DNA of 16,839 nucleotides, from positions 1 to 16,839 of the forward strand of contig CALLKH010000208.1 of NCBI GenBank assembly GCA_938008425.1. The letters are read 5' to 3'. The DNA comes from an uncultured Planctomycetaceae bacterium (lineage in GTDB: Bacteria; Planctomycetota; Phycisphaerae; UBA1845; UTPLA1). Made by a program: the position numbers and the translations under genes. A model generated the notes under the pieces. The model had not been told where the DNA came from. It made no database searches and saw only the letters and a list, made by a program, of their open reading frames with translations. Every line of letters begins with the position of its first letter. Position 1 is the stretch's first letter. Below are positions 1 through 6,594 of this stretch, piece after piece.

Positions 1-266
1 GTCGCCTTTTTCGCGTCTTCGACGTAGGGCTTGGCCTGCTCTTTCAACTCCGAAGCCTTGCGTTTGCCCTCTTCGATCAACTCGCCGGCCTTCTGTTTGC
101 CCTGCTCAATGTAGGGCTTTGCTTCCTCAACAGCCTGAGTCGCGGCCGCCTTGGCTTCCTCGGCCTTCAGCGCCGCATCGCGCTTGGCGCGATCCACCGT
201 CTCGGGATCGCACGCCACGCTCAGCACCAGCCCCGCCAGAATGGGCAATACCAGTCTTCGTGTCAT
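1..266 (-). CDS. Probable Ala/Lys/Glu-rich lipoprotein with 11-residue repeats (3' end cut by window)
   Basis: The 88 visible residues begin at an ATG (264-266) preceded by a purine-rich stretch (GGAAGGCGAGGCGAG on the coding strand) that can serve as ribosome binding site. Residues 1-18 form a short signal sequence with two Arg followed by a hydrophobic core, ending at Cys19 in the context LSVAC. This resembles a lipobox but has Ser at -3, so lipidation is probable, not certain. From about residue 24 the protein is almost wholly Ala, Lys, Glu and Gln, with an 11-residue periodicity: EQGKQKAGELI, EEGKRKASELK, EQAKPYVEDAK. Such hendecads are typical of amphipathic helices in LEA-like and YtxH-like proteins and of right-handed coiled coils. 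I cannot assign a family. An envelope-associated helical or stress-type role is inference. The reading frame stays open to the window edge, so the C-terminus is missing. Confidence 0.72.
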   Translation of the reverse strand, partial: MTRRLVLPILAGLVLSVACDPETVDRAKRDAALKAEEAKAAATQAVEEAKPYIEQGKQKAGELIEEGKRKASELKEQAKPYVEDAKKA

Positions 267-654
267 CGTTCTCGCCTCGCCTTCCCACGGTGCGGCCACG
301 CGACCGCCCGGCTCAATTATTTTAGCGCCTGAGGCGGGCGAATCTCACGTCGATACGCGTTCAATCGTCAAATCGAAGACCCAGACGACAGAATTCCCCT
401 GAAAACGTCCTGCAGGAGGCGTTCCAGGCGCGTCGCATCGCAACAACAACCGGCGAGAATTGCCGAAGACCGGGCGGGGAGTCTCGATACAAAGATCGCA
501 GATGAGCGACGGTTGAGGATCGACCACGCCTCTCGCACTCTCCGTTCCCCTGACGGGGGGCGGCTATACGGGAGGCCGATGCTCACGTCATTAGTCGGGA
601 TGTAGTCAGGCGTCTGAGTTCGAGGCAGGACGCGGACGACGAATCATTGAACTG
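267..654. other. Intergenic region, no convincing gene
   Basis: These 388 bases separate two minus-strand genes. The short reading frames here have no recognisable protein features and unnatural composition, so I do not call them. On the minus strand a -10-like TAAAAT lies at 319-324, about 53 bases before the lipoprotein start, but no good -35 partner is visible. A short palindrome, CGCCTGAGGCG, sits at 327-337. No T-tract terminator for the upstream DUF1571 gene is visible. Confidence 0.5.
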
Positions 655-1569
655 CTACTTCGCCTTCGCTGTCTCCGTGGATGCCTTGGCGGCCGGCGCG
701 TCGTCGTCGGCGTGATCGGTTCCCTTGAGCTTCTCCAGGCTCTCGATGACGAAGTTGTCGTCAGACAGCGCCGGATTCGGCGTCATTTCGCCATAGACAT
801 ACATCGCGTCCAGCGTCTTCGGCGTGCGTTCGCGCTTTTCCTCCGTCAGCCAGAGATAAACCGCGACCGGCAGGCGTGTCTCCTGGTTGACATACAGATC
901 AATCAACTTGCACGGGAACTCGTCGCCGGCCGGAAAGAGCAGTTCGATGTGGTGACACAGTTCATCGCCCGGGCCGACGGACGCGGTGCCGATGTACTGA
1001 ATCTTCGTGCCGCCGAACGGCTTGGCCTTTTCGATTCGATCAAAAAGCCGCTCAAGCATCAGTCTCGGGCCGAAGTCCGTGACCGGCTTCTTCGATTGCT
1101 GAAATGTGACGGCGAAGTCGACCGGGTAGTTCGCAATGCTCGGTTTGAGCCCCAGGAGCCCGCGGCGCGGCAGCAGTTGCACACGATCGTTATTCTGCCC
1201 CTTCACGAAGACGGCTTGCAGGTAGGTGCTGTCCTTGTTCGTCCAGGTGAATCGAACGCTGAACGGCTCTTCGCGAAACTCGGTGTCCATGTGTTCCACC
1301 GGCCGGAGCTCGGGCACGAGTCCCAGCCGCTCCTGCCGCTGAAACTTGATTTTCGCCGTGCGAATCTTCGACGCATCGGCAAGCGATTGCCGCAAGTACG
1401 CCATCGGATCGGCCTTGATCGCGGCGACCTCTTCCTCCGTGCCGGGCGGAATCTCGCTGATCGCACGGGCGGCATTCGCCATCGGCGCGCCGCATCCCGC
1501 AAACAGCGACAACGCAAGCAAGGAACCGATCCACGAAAAGTGACGACGGAAAAGAGCGGTAGGATTCAT
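655..1569 (-). CDS. DUF1571 family lipoprotein
   Basis: This gives 304 residues from the chosen ATG at 1567-1569, which has GAAGG six bases upstream. The frame extends 16 codons further, but that leader would put Arg/Asp residues before a normal signal peptide. Residues 1-25 are a signal peptide (RRHFSW, then a hydrophobic run) ending LFAGC, so Cys26 is the likely lipidation site. Residues ~55-280 match the DUF1571 pattern as I know it: a helix, then KFQRQERLG (about 75-83), FREEPFSVRFTW (98-109), a KGQNN turn (123-127), a cysteine-bearing strand (DELCHHIEL, 202-210) and a late DLYVNQETRLPVAVYLW segment. The fold resembles periplasmic LolA/outer-membrane-sorting-like beta proteins, but no biochemical role is established that I can cite. 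The tail after ~283 is low-complexity Asp/Ala/Lys. The gene starts 104 bp downstream of the Qng1-like gene stop and may share its transcript. Confidence 0.85.
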   Translation of the reverse strand: MNPTALFRRHFSWIGSLLALSLFAGCGAPMANAARAISEIPPGTEEEVAAIKADPMAYLRQSLADASKIRTAKIKFQRQERLGLVPELRPVEHMDTEFREEPFSVRFTWTNKDSTYLQAVFVKGQNNDRVQLLPRRGLLGLKPSIANYPVDFAVTFQQSKKPVTDFGPRLMLERLFDRIEKAKPFGGTKIQYIGTASVGPGDELCHHIELLFPAGDEFPCKLIDLYVNQETRLPVAVYLWLTEEKRERTPKTLDAMYVYGEMTPNPALSDDNFVIESLEKLKGTDHADDDAPAAKASTETAKAK

Positions 1570-1575
1570 GTGCAA

Positions 1576-1580
1576 CCTTC
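1576..1580 (-). promoter_or_regulatory. Ribosome binding site deciding the DUF1571 start
   Basis: GAAGG on the minus strand with a six-base spacer to the ATG at 1567-1569. The upstream in-frame candidate at 1617 has no comparable site, so the shorter protein is preferred. Confidence 0.6.
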
Positions 1581-1609
1581 GATCCATCGAACATCTCATT
1601 CTGTCGACA

Positions 1610-1627
1610 CCGTTCATCCTTGAACGG
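1610..1627. repeat. Perfect inverted repeat (7-bp stem, 4-base loop)
   Basis: CCGTTCA and TGAACGG flank TCCT, about 40-58 bases upstream of the DUF1571 start and 47 bases after the Qng1-like stop. No T-tract follows on either strand, so it is not a standard rho-independent terminator. It may be a leader hairpin, a processing site or a small operator. Function unknown. Confidence 0.4.
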
Positions 1628-1673
1628 CGGCTGTCGCATTCCCCTTCAACTCGTGCGGCGGAGATCGACGTCT

Positions 1674-2621
1674 CTAGTAATATATCGTCCGCGTCCGATG
1701 ATGCTTGGCCGTCACCGATGATTCGTGCGACAGCCCCCAGAGATACCAGTCGATCTCCCAGGCCGTTGAGCGCTTTCCGACCCGGCCGACCGCCTTGACC
1801 ATGCGATCCACGGAATGGATCGTAGCCGCACGAATCTCGATTTCCGCCTCCGATCCGGCAGGAATCTCCTCCTCCCGGTCGATCATCTCCGCCAATTCCG
1901 GCGAATACTTCAAGATGCCAAGATGCTCCAGGGCCTGTGGAACGCGATAATCCGCAAACGCCGTCAATTCCGACAGCCCCTCCAGCGGGCCATGATCCTT
2001 ACGCTCCAGCACAGAGGAAAGATCGAGCACGCAGATCTGGGCGCGCTTCAAAAAGTACACCGGCCGGCCCTTGTACCCCGAGACATCGCGAAACGACTCG
2101 AAGTTCGTCATCAGCAGCACAGCCAGCGGCCACGCTCGCTCGTTGACCGAACTGATGGCTGATGTGAACTGGCCGTCGAAACGATCGATCAGGACGCGAG
2201 CCGTCTCGCGGATGATCCGCTCGCGCTCATCGAGCATGAGCAGTTCGCCTCGGCCGCTGAGGACCTGGCGAATCTCGTCGGTCGACACTTCGAGCCAGAA
2301 CTCGGGAATGAACCACCGCGGATCGGACTTGGCGGTGAGCATGAGCGATACGAACATCGCGTTGAATCGCTCATACCGCTTGCCGCGCCATTCGATATGA
2401 ATCGGTTCGGGCGACCAGAAGCAGAAATTCAGCGCATCGATGAGCAGGACGAGATTGGCGATCTCGGCCCGGTTACCCGGCAGATGATCGAAGAGTTCGT
2501 GGCCCGTCGGCGCGAGCGCTCCGGGTCGCAACGACTTGGCCCACGTCTCAATGGCGGCATCGTCGATCCGCACATGTGCGGATGCCTCGACCACGGATCT
2601 GGTTGATTCCAAGACAAGCAT
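1674..2621 (-). CDS. Queuosine salvage N-glycosylase (DUF2419 / Qng1-like)
   Basis: At 315 residues this is the normal length for the DUF2419 family. The family includes eukaryotic QNG1 and bacterial relatives, which cleave queuosine 5'-monophosphate to release queuine for reuse in tRNA. Matching blocks are LNFCFWS (64-70), an R-G-x-x-Y-x-R-x-x-A-M segment (79-89), KRAQICVLDL (192-201), FADYRVPQ (222-229), a Gly-Ser-x-x-E-x-E-I-R-A stretch (256-265) and the C-terminal DWYLWGLS (291-298) with a His-His-Arg tail. D224 in FADYR is the likeliest catalytic acid, by analogy with the family. It would act in the cytosol. The ATG start has no strong Shine-Dalgarno, and no in-frame alternative looks better. 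It lies 116 bp downstream of topA on the same strand. No queuosine synthesis gene is in the window, which would suit a salvage lifestyle. Confidence 0.9.
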   Translation of the reverse strand: MLVLESTRSVVEASAHVRIDDAAIETWAKSLRPGALAPTGHELFDHLPGNRAEIANLVLLIDALNFCFWSPEPIHIEWRGKRYERFNAMFVSLMLTAKSDPRWFIPEFWLEVSTDEIRQVLSGRGELLMLDERERIIRETARVLIDRFDGQFTSAISSVNERAWPLAVLLMTNFESFRDVSGYKGRPVYFLKRAQICVLDLSSVLERKDHGPLEGLSELTAFADYRVPQALEHLGILKYSPELAEMIDREEEIPAGSEAEIEIRAATIHSVDRMVKAVGRVGKRSTAWEIDWYLWGLSHESSVTAKHHRTRTIYY

Positions 2622-2737
2622 GATGAGAACATGCTAATGCGATCACCGCGGGAAATGAATAGCGACAAACCGGCGCAGGCGTAATCGCGAACGACAAGGA
2701 CTCAGTTCCGCGATGAGATCAACCGTGGGGAACGCGA

Positions 2738-5700
2738 TCAGACGTCGGCCGTCTCGGCGACCTCGCGAAGCAGGCCCGGCGGCGGCTCCATCGTCTTGCG
2801 ACATTCCGGATAGCCGCTGCAACCGAGGAATCGCCCGGTGCGGCCAAGGCGAAGAAGCATCTTCTTATTGCAGTCCGGACACCGCACATCGGTCTCGATC
2901 GGCTTGGCGCGGGTCTCCTCGTTCGCGGAATCGGCCTCTTTCTTGGCCTCGCCGCGGAGATTGGCGACCGCCTTGCACCGGTTGCTCGTGCACGCAAAGA
3001 AAGGCCCGAAGCGGCCGGTGCGCAGGACCATTTCGCCCTTGCATTCAAAGCACTTGAGCGTGCCGTCCTTCGGCGTGACTTCAACCACGGGACGGCCCGT
3101 CCGCGTCCATGCAAATCCTGCTGGCGGCGGTGGAAGTGCTTTTAGTTCCTCCTTGGTCAGAATCTTGGCACGACCCTTTGCGCCCTTCTTGCCCGCGCCC
3201 TTGATCTCTGTCGGCGCCTCGGGAATCTTGCCCTCAGCTTCAAGCGCCTTGAGATGGTCGAGCTTGTCCATCGGCATCGCGTTCCTGCAACGCGGAAAAC
3301 CGACACAGCTCAGGAACGGCCCGCGCCGGCTCTTGCGAATCACCATGTTGCGGCCGCAACGGTCGCAGCGGGCGCCCGCCTCTTCCGGCTTGGGCTTTTC
3401 GACGTACACGCCCTCCGGCAGCTGCTCGGTCGCCTTGCACTTTGGATAGCCGGTGCAGCCGAGGAACGATCGACCGCGGGCAAACTTCACTTCCATCTTG
3501 CTGCCGCATTCATCGCAGGGCTTCGACAGGGATTCCGCGGTGACCTTCTTGAGCGGAACGCCCTGTTCATCGCACGGCATCGTGCCATTGCATTCGGGAT
3601 AGGCGGAACAGCCCAGGAACGGCCCCATCCGGCTCTTCCGCAACAGCATGTCCTTGCCGCACTTCTCGCACTGAACATCGACCTTCGGCGTTTCGACGGG
3701 CTTCCCGTCCTTGTCGACGTTCATCGTGCCCGTGCACTCGGGATAGCCGGTGCACGAGAGAAATCGCCCGTTCTTGCCGAGGCGATACACCATCGGCTTC
3801 TCGCACTTCTCGCAGACATACGGGCTCGGCTCGGCCTTGACGCGGTCCATCTCGTCATGGGCCCGGGCCAGCGACTCCTTGAACGGATCGTAGAATTCGT
3901 GCAGGACATGATGCCAGTCAACATGGCTCTCCTCGATCTTGTCGAGTTCGCTTTCGACGTGGCTGGTGAATCCGATGTCCATGATCTTCGGAAAATGCTC
4001 GACGAGTTTATCCGTCACGATTTCGCCGCGCGAGGTCGGATGAAACTTGCGGTCTTCCTGATCGACGTAGCCGCGATCCTGAATGGTCTGAATGATGGCA
4101 GCGTACGTGCTGGGGCGGCCAATGCCCTCGGCCTCAAGCGTCTTGACGAGCGAGGCTTCGGTGAACCGTGGCGGCGGCGCCGTGAATTTCTGTTCGGGAT
4201 CGATCTCGACCGGGTAGATCTGCCCGCCGACTTCGAGCGGCGGAAGTGTCTGATCATCCGCGCTCTTGGGCACACCCGTGACCTTGTAGAAACCGTCGAA
4301 AACAAGCACGCGGCCGGTCGCCTTGAAGACCGCCTCGCCCTGCGCGGACTGGGTCGCGATCAGCACCGACGTCGCGTCCCACTGCGCCGGCGTCATCTGG
4401 CAGGACACGAAGCGATTCCAGATGAGCGTGTACAACTTGAGTTGTTCAGCCGACAGATGGCCGCGAAGTGATTCAGGCGTTCGCGTTACATCGGTCGGGC
4501 GGATGGCTTCGTGGGCCTCCTGCGCCTTTTCAGAACTCGCGTATCGATTCGGCTTTTCGGGAAGATACTTGTCGCCGAACTGATCACCGATGAACTGCCG
4601 CGCGGCCGCGATGGAGTCGTTGGACAGATTACGCGAGTCGGTTCGCATGTAGGTGATGAGACCGACATTGCCCTCGCCCGACTTGATGTCGACGCCTTCG
4701 TACAGGCCCTGCGCGATGCGCATGGTTCGGGACGCGGCGAAGTGAAGCTGGTTGGCGGCAGACTGCTGAAGCGTGGCGGTCGTGAACGGCGCGTGCGGCT
4801 TCGAGGTCGTGCGTTTCGTGTCGATGGACTTGATGCGGAAGTCCGGCGTCTTGCCCGCATTGATGGCACCGTTGATGCGTATCTTTCGCAGGCCGAGATG
4901 AGCGTATTCGTTCCAGTCGTCGTCACTGGTGGAGTCCTGAACGAAGCCCATCGATTCGACGAGGCCACGAACCACTTCCACAGCGCTCTCGAAGCGCTCG
5001 CGACCCTCGAGTTCCTTTTGAAGCCGGCCTTCGGGACGGAAGGACTCCCCGTTGACCTCGACCAGTTCGGCCTGAACGCACCGATGGTCCGCCAGCCAGG
5101 CGAATCGCTCTTTCTGGAGAGGGCCGTCGCCCTTCTCACCGGGCGATGCCTTGAAGGCGCGCCAATCATTGATCAGCTTTGCAATGTTCGATCCATCGAC
5201 GCCGAATACCGCCTCGACCGCCCAGTACTCCTGCGGCTCAAACGCACGAATCTCCCGCTCGCGTTCCACGATGAGTCGCACCGCGACCGATTGCACGCGG
5301 CCGGCGCTCAAACCCTTGGCGATTTTCTTCCAGAGCAGCGGGGAAAGTTCGTAGCCGACCACGCGATCCAGGACGCGCCGGGCCTGCTGAGCGTCTACCT
5401 TGGCAGTGTCAATACTGTGCGGATGTTCAAACGCCTCCTTGATGGCCGTCTTGGTGATTTCATTGAAGACGACGCGACGAATCTTGGACTCAGGCAGATC
5501 CAGCGCCTTGACCAGATGCCACGCGATGGCCTCGCCCTCGCGGTCCAAGTCAGTGGCCAGATAGACGGTGTCAGCCGCGTCGGAGAGCTTTCGAAGCTCA
5601 TCCACAATCTTCTTGTTCTTTGGGAGGATCTCGTAGGTCGGTTCGAAATTGCGCCCCGTGTCGATTCCGTACTGATGCGCCGGCAGGTCTCGCACATGAC

Positions 5701-5884
5701 CGCGGCTGGCCTTCACGACGTAATCCCGGCCGAGGTACTTGTTGATCGTCTTGGCCTTCGCGGGGGATTCTACGATGACGAGGTTCGGCGCGCCGGAGGA
5801 AGAGGGCTTCTCGCCTGGATCCTTCGATGCACGCTTCGTCTTCGGCTTCTTCGGGGCTGTGATTTTTGCCGTCTTCTTGGCCAT
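2738..5884 (-). CDS. topA: DNA topoisomerase I (type IA) with six C-terminal zinc ribbons
   Basis: A 1048-residue enzyme that relaxes negative supercoils by transient single-strand cleavage through a tyrosyl-DNA link. Residues 1-33 are a Lys/Pro/Ser-rich basic leader. The TOPRIM domain follows, with VIVESPAKAKTI (36-47) and the acidic metal motif ATDLDREGEAIAWHL (110-124). AGRVQSVAVRLIVERE lies at 194-209. The catalytic tyrosine is Tyr412 in GLITYMRTDS, after PFTTATLQQSA (366-376) and before the GIGRPSTYA signature (587-595). Between Trp221 and Pro366 there are about 145 residues, longer than I expect for this stretch, so a lineage insertion is likely. Six zinc ribbons follow at 691-717, 739-765, 790-816, 840-866, 945-970 and 1002-1028. 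The fifth has CX4C at its second half where the others have CX5C. E. coli TopA has fewer (three canonical ribbons plus two degenerate ones). Start: ATG, with AGGA rather far upstream (~13 bases). Confidence 0.97.
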   Translation of the reverse strand: MAKKTAKITAPKKPKTKRASKDPGEKPSSSGAPNLVIVESPAKAKTINKYLGRDYVVKASRGHVRDLPAHQYGIDTGRNFEPTYEILPKNKKIVDELRKLSDAADTVYLATDLDREGEAIAWHLVKALDLPESKIRRVVFNEITKTAIKEAFEHPHSIDTAKVDAQQARRVLDRVVGYELSPLLWKKIAKGLSAGRVQSVAVRLIVEREREIRAFEPQEYWAVEAVFGVDGSNIAKLINDWRAFKASPGEKGDGPLQKERFAWLADHRCVQAELVEVNGESFRPEGRLQKELEGRERFESAVEVVRGLVESMGFVQDSTSDDDWNEYAHLGLRKIRINGAINAGKTPDFRIKSIDTKRTTSKPHAPFTTATLQQSAANQLHFAASRTMRIAQGLYEGVDIKSGEGNVGLITYMRTDSRNLSNDSIAAARQFIGDQFGDKYLPEKPNRYASSEKAQEAHEAIRPTDVTRTPESLRGHLSAEQLKLYTLIWNRFVSCQMTPAQWDATSVLIATQSAQGEAVFKATGRVLVFDGFYKVTGVPKSADDQTLPPLEVGGQIYPVEIDPEQKFTAPPPRFTEASLVKTLEAEGIGRPSTYAAIIQTIQDRGYVDQEDRKFHPTSRGEIVTDKLVEHFPKIMDIGFTSHVESELDKIEESHVDWHHVLHEFYDPFKESLARAHDEMDRVKAEPSPYVCEKCEKPMVYRLGKNGRFLSCTGYPECTGTMNVDKDGKPVETPKVDVQCEKCGKDMLLRKSRMGPFLGCSAYPECNGTMPCDEQGVPLKKVTAESLSKPCDECGSKMEVKFARGRSFLGCTGYPKCKATEQLPEGVYVEKPKPEEAGARCDRCGRNMVIRKSRRGPFLSCVGFPRCRNAMPMDKLDHLKALEAEGKIPEAPTEIKGAGKKGAKGRAKILTKEELKALPPPPAGFAWTRTGRPVVEVTPKDGTLKCFECKGEMVLRTGRFGPFFACTSNRCKAVANLRGEAKKEADSANEETRAKPIETDVRCPDCNKKMLLRLGRTGRFLGCSGYPECRKTMEPPPGLLREVAETADV

Positions 5885-6046
5885 GTTTGCTGTAACGTCC
5901 TGATCGAGTGTGAATTACGGACGGCAATAGTACGCTGTCGCCGGACACCGGACCGCCCTGACGGGTCGTATATCGGTCTTGAGCCGGGCTCGCTCCAACG
6001 GGAAACCGTCGTTTCTGCACGGGGGCCACGAAAACTAGCACGCGCG

Positions 6047-6076
6047 CCGATCGGTGTCAATCTGAGGTCCGATCGG
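6047..6076. promoter_or_regulatory. Paired palindromes CCGATCGG, 22 bp centre to centre (possible operator)
   Basis: Two identical 8-bp perfect palindromes at 6047-6054 and 6069-6076 are spaced two helical turns apart, 160-190 bases upstream of topA. The spacing would suit two dimers on one DNA face. GATC-containing GC-rich octamers are common in this genome's coding DNA, so chance is a serious alternative. Confidence 0.25.
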
Positions 6077-6315
6077 CCGTTCCCGGCCTCGGGCCACGTG
6101 TCCCGCTGCGACGATCATAGGCGCGGGCCAATCGCCCGGGGCCGGAAAACCGCGTGCAGTCGAGGCGTATCTTCCGTTGAAATGACGGGTTACGAGATTG
6201 CGCCTCGGGGTGGAGTCCAGGGGTGAATTTCGGGGCCACCGAACCAAACTGCCGACAATATCCGAGAGTTCTTCAGGTTAAGCCGGATCCGTTCGGGTTC
6301 GATCGAGTCCTGACC

Positions 6316-6344
6316 GTTAAACTCGTAACTCGTTGTATTATAAT
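6316..6344 (+). promoter_or_regulatory. Candidate sigma70-type promoter toward the metalloprotease gene
   Basis: A consensus -10 TATAAT at 6339-6344 lies 17 bases after a weak -35, GTTAAA (6316-6321, three of six consensus bases). The predicted start is near 6351, giving a leader of about 245 bases. The -10 overlaps that of a minus-strand candidate, because ATTATAAT (6337-6344) is self-complementary. Confidence 0.4.
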
Positions 6345-6365
6345 TGCTTCGAATCAAGACATCAA
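6337..6365 (-). promoter_or_regulatory. Candidate sigma70-type promoter toward topA
   Basis: On the minus strand, -35 TTGATG (6365-6360, four of six consensus bases) is 17 bases from a consensus -10, TATAAT (6342-6337). The leader to topA would be about 445 bases, unusually long, so a nearer promoter may also exist. The nearest alternative, TACTAT at 5932-5927, lacks a good -35. Confidence 0.4.
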
Positions 6366-6470
6366 GCGGAGTAACCCCGGTCGTTCTTCTGAACCGATCA
6401 GCACTGTTCACAGAATGGGCTAGGGCGCAGCCAGTTCAGGCAATTCCGGCGCGAGGCGCTCTCCGGAGCA

Positions 6471-6501
6471 TTGCGATTATCGCCCCAAGTTCTGGTATAA
6501 G
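6471..6501 (+). promoter_or_regulatory. Second candidate promoter for the metalloprotease gene
   Basis: TTGCGA (6471-6476) and TATAAG (6496-6501) are separated by 19 bases, slightly longer than ideal. The start would be near 6508, giving a leader of about 87 bases to the ATG at 6595. It is the closest promoter-like pair to the gene. Confidence 0.35.
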
Positions 6502-6594
6502 TATGTCGTTCAAAGTCCCTCAAAACCCAGATGTTCTGCGAAAACCAGCAATCCAGGTTGGATGACCCACACTTTCCAGTAAGGAGTTTTCTAC

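Larger units (their letters stand above)
5885..6594. other. Divergent intergenic region between topA and the metalloprotease gene
   Basis: This 710-bp stretch has no convincing gene. Reading frames crossing it are extensions of antisense shadows of topA. It holds candidate promoters for both neighbours (listed separately), two copies of the palindrome CCGATCGG at 6047-6054 and 6069-6076, and a strong Shine-Dalgarno AAGGAG at 6581-6586. The half nearer the protease (6240-6590) is visibly more AT-rich than the flanking genes, as expected for regulatory DNA. I see no RNA gene or riboswitch I can name. Confidence 0.6.

Noticed and set aside
712..1623. 303-residue plus-strand frame opposite the DUF1571 gene
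   Set aside because: Composition is Arg/Leu-rich, as in mirror frames, with no ribosome binding site. The minus strand has a lipoprotein signal and family match.
4511..6226. 571-residue plus-strand frame opposite topA
   Set aside because: Antisense of an unambiguous topoisomerase. It has no recognisable domain and runs out into the intergenic region.
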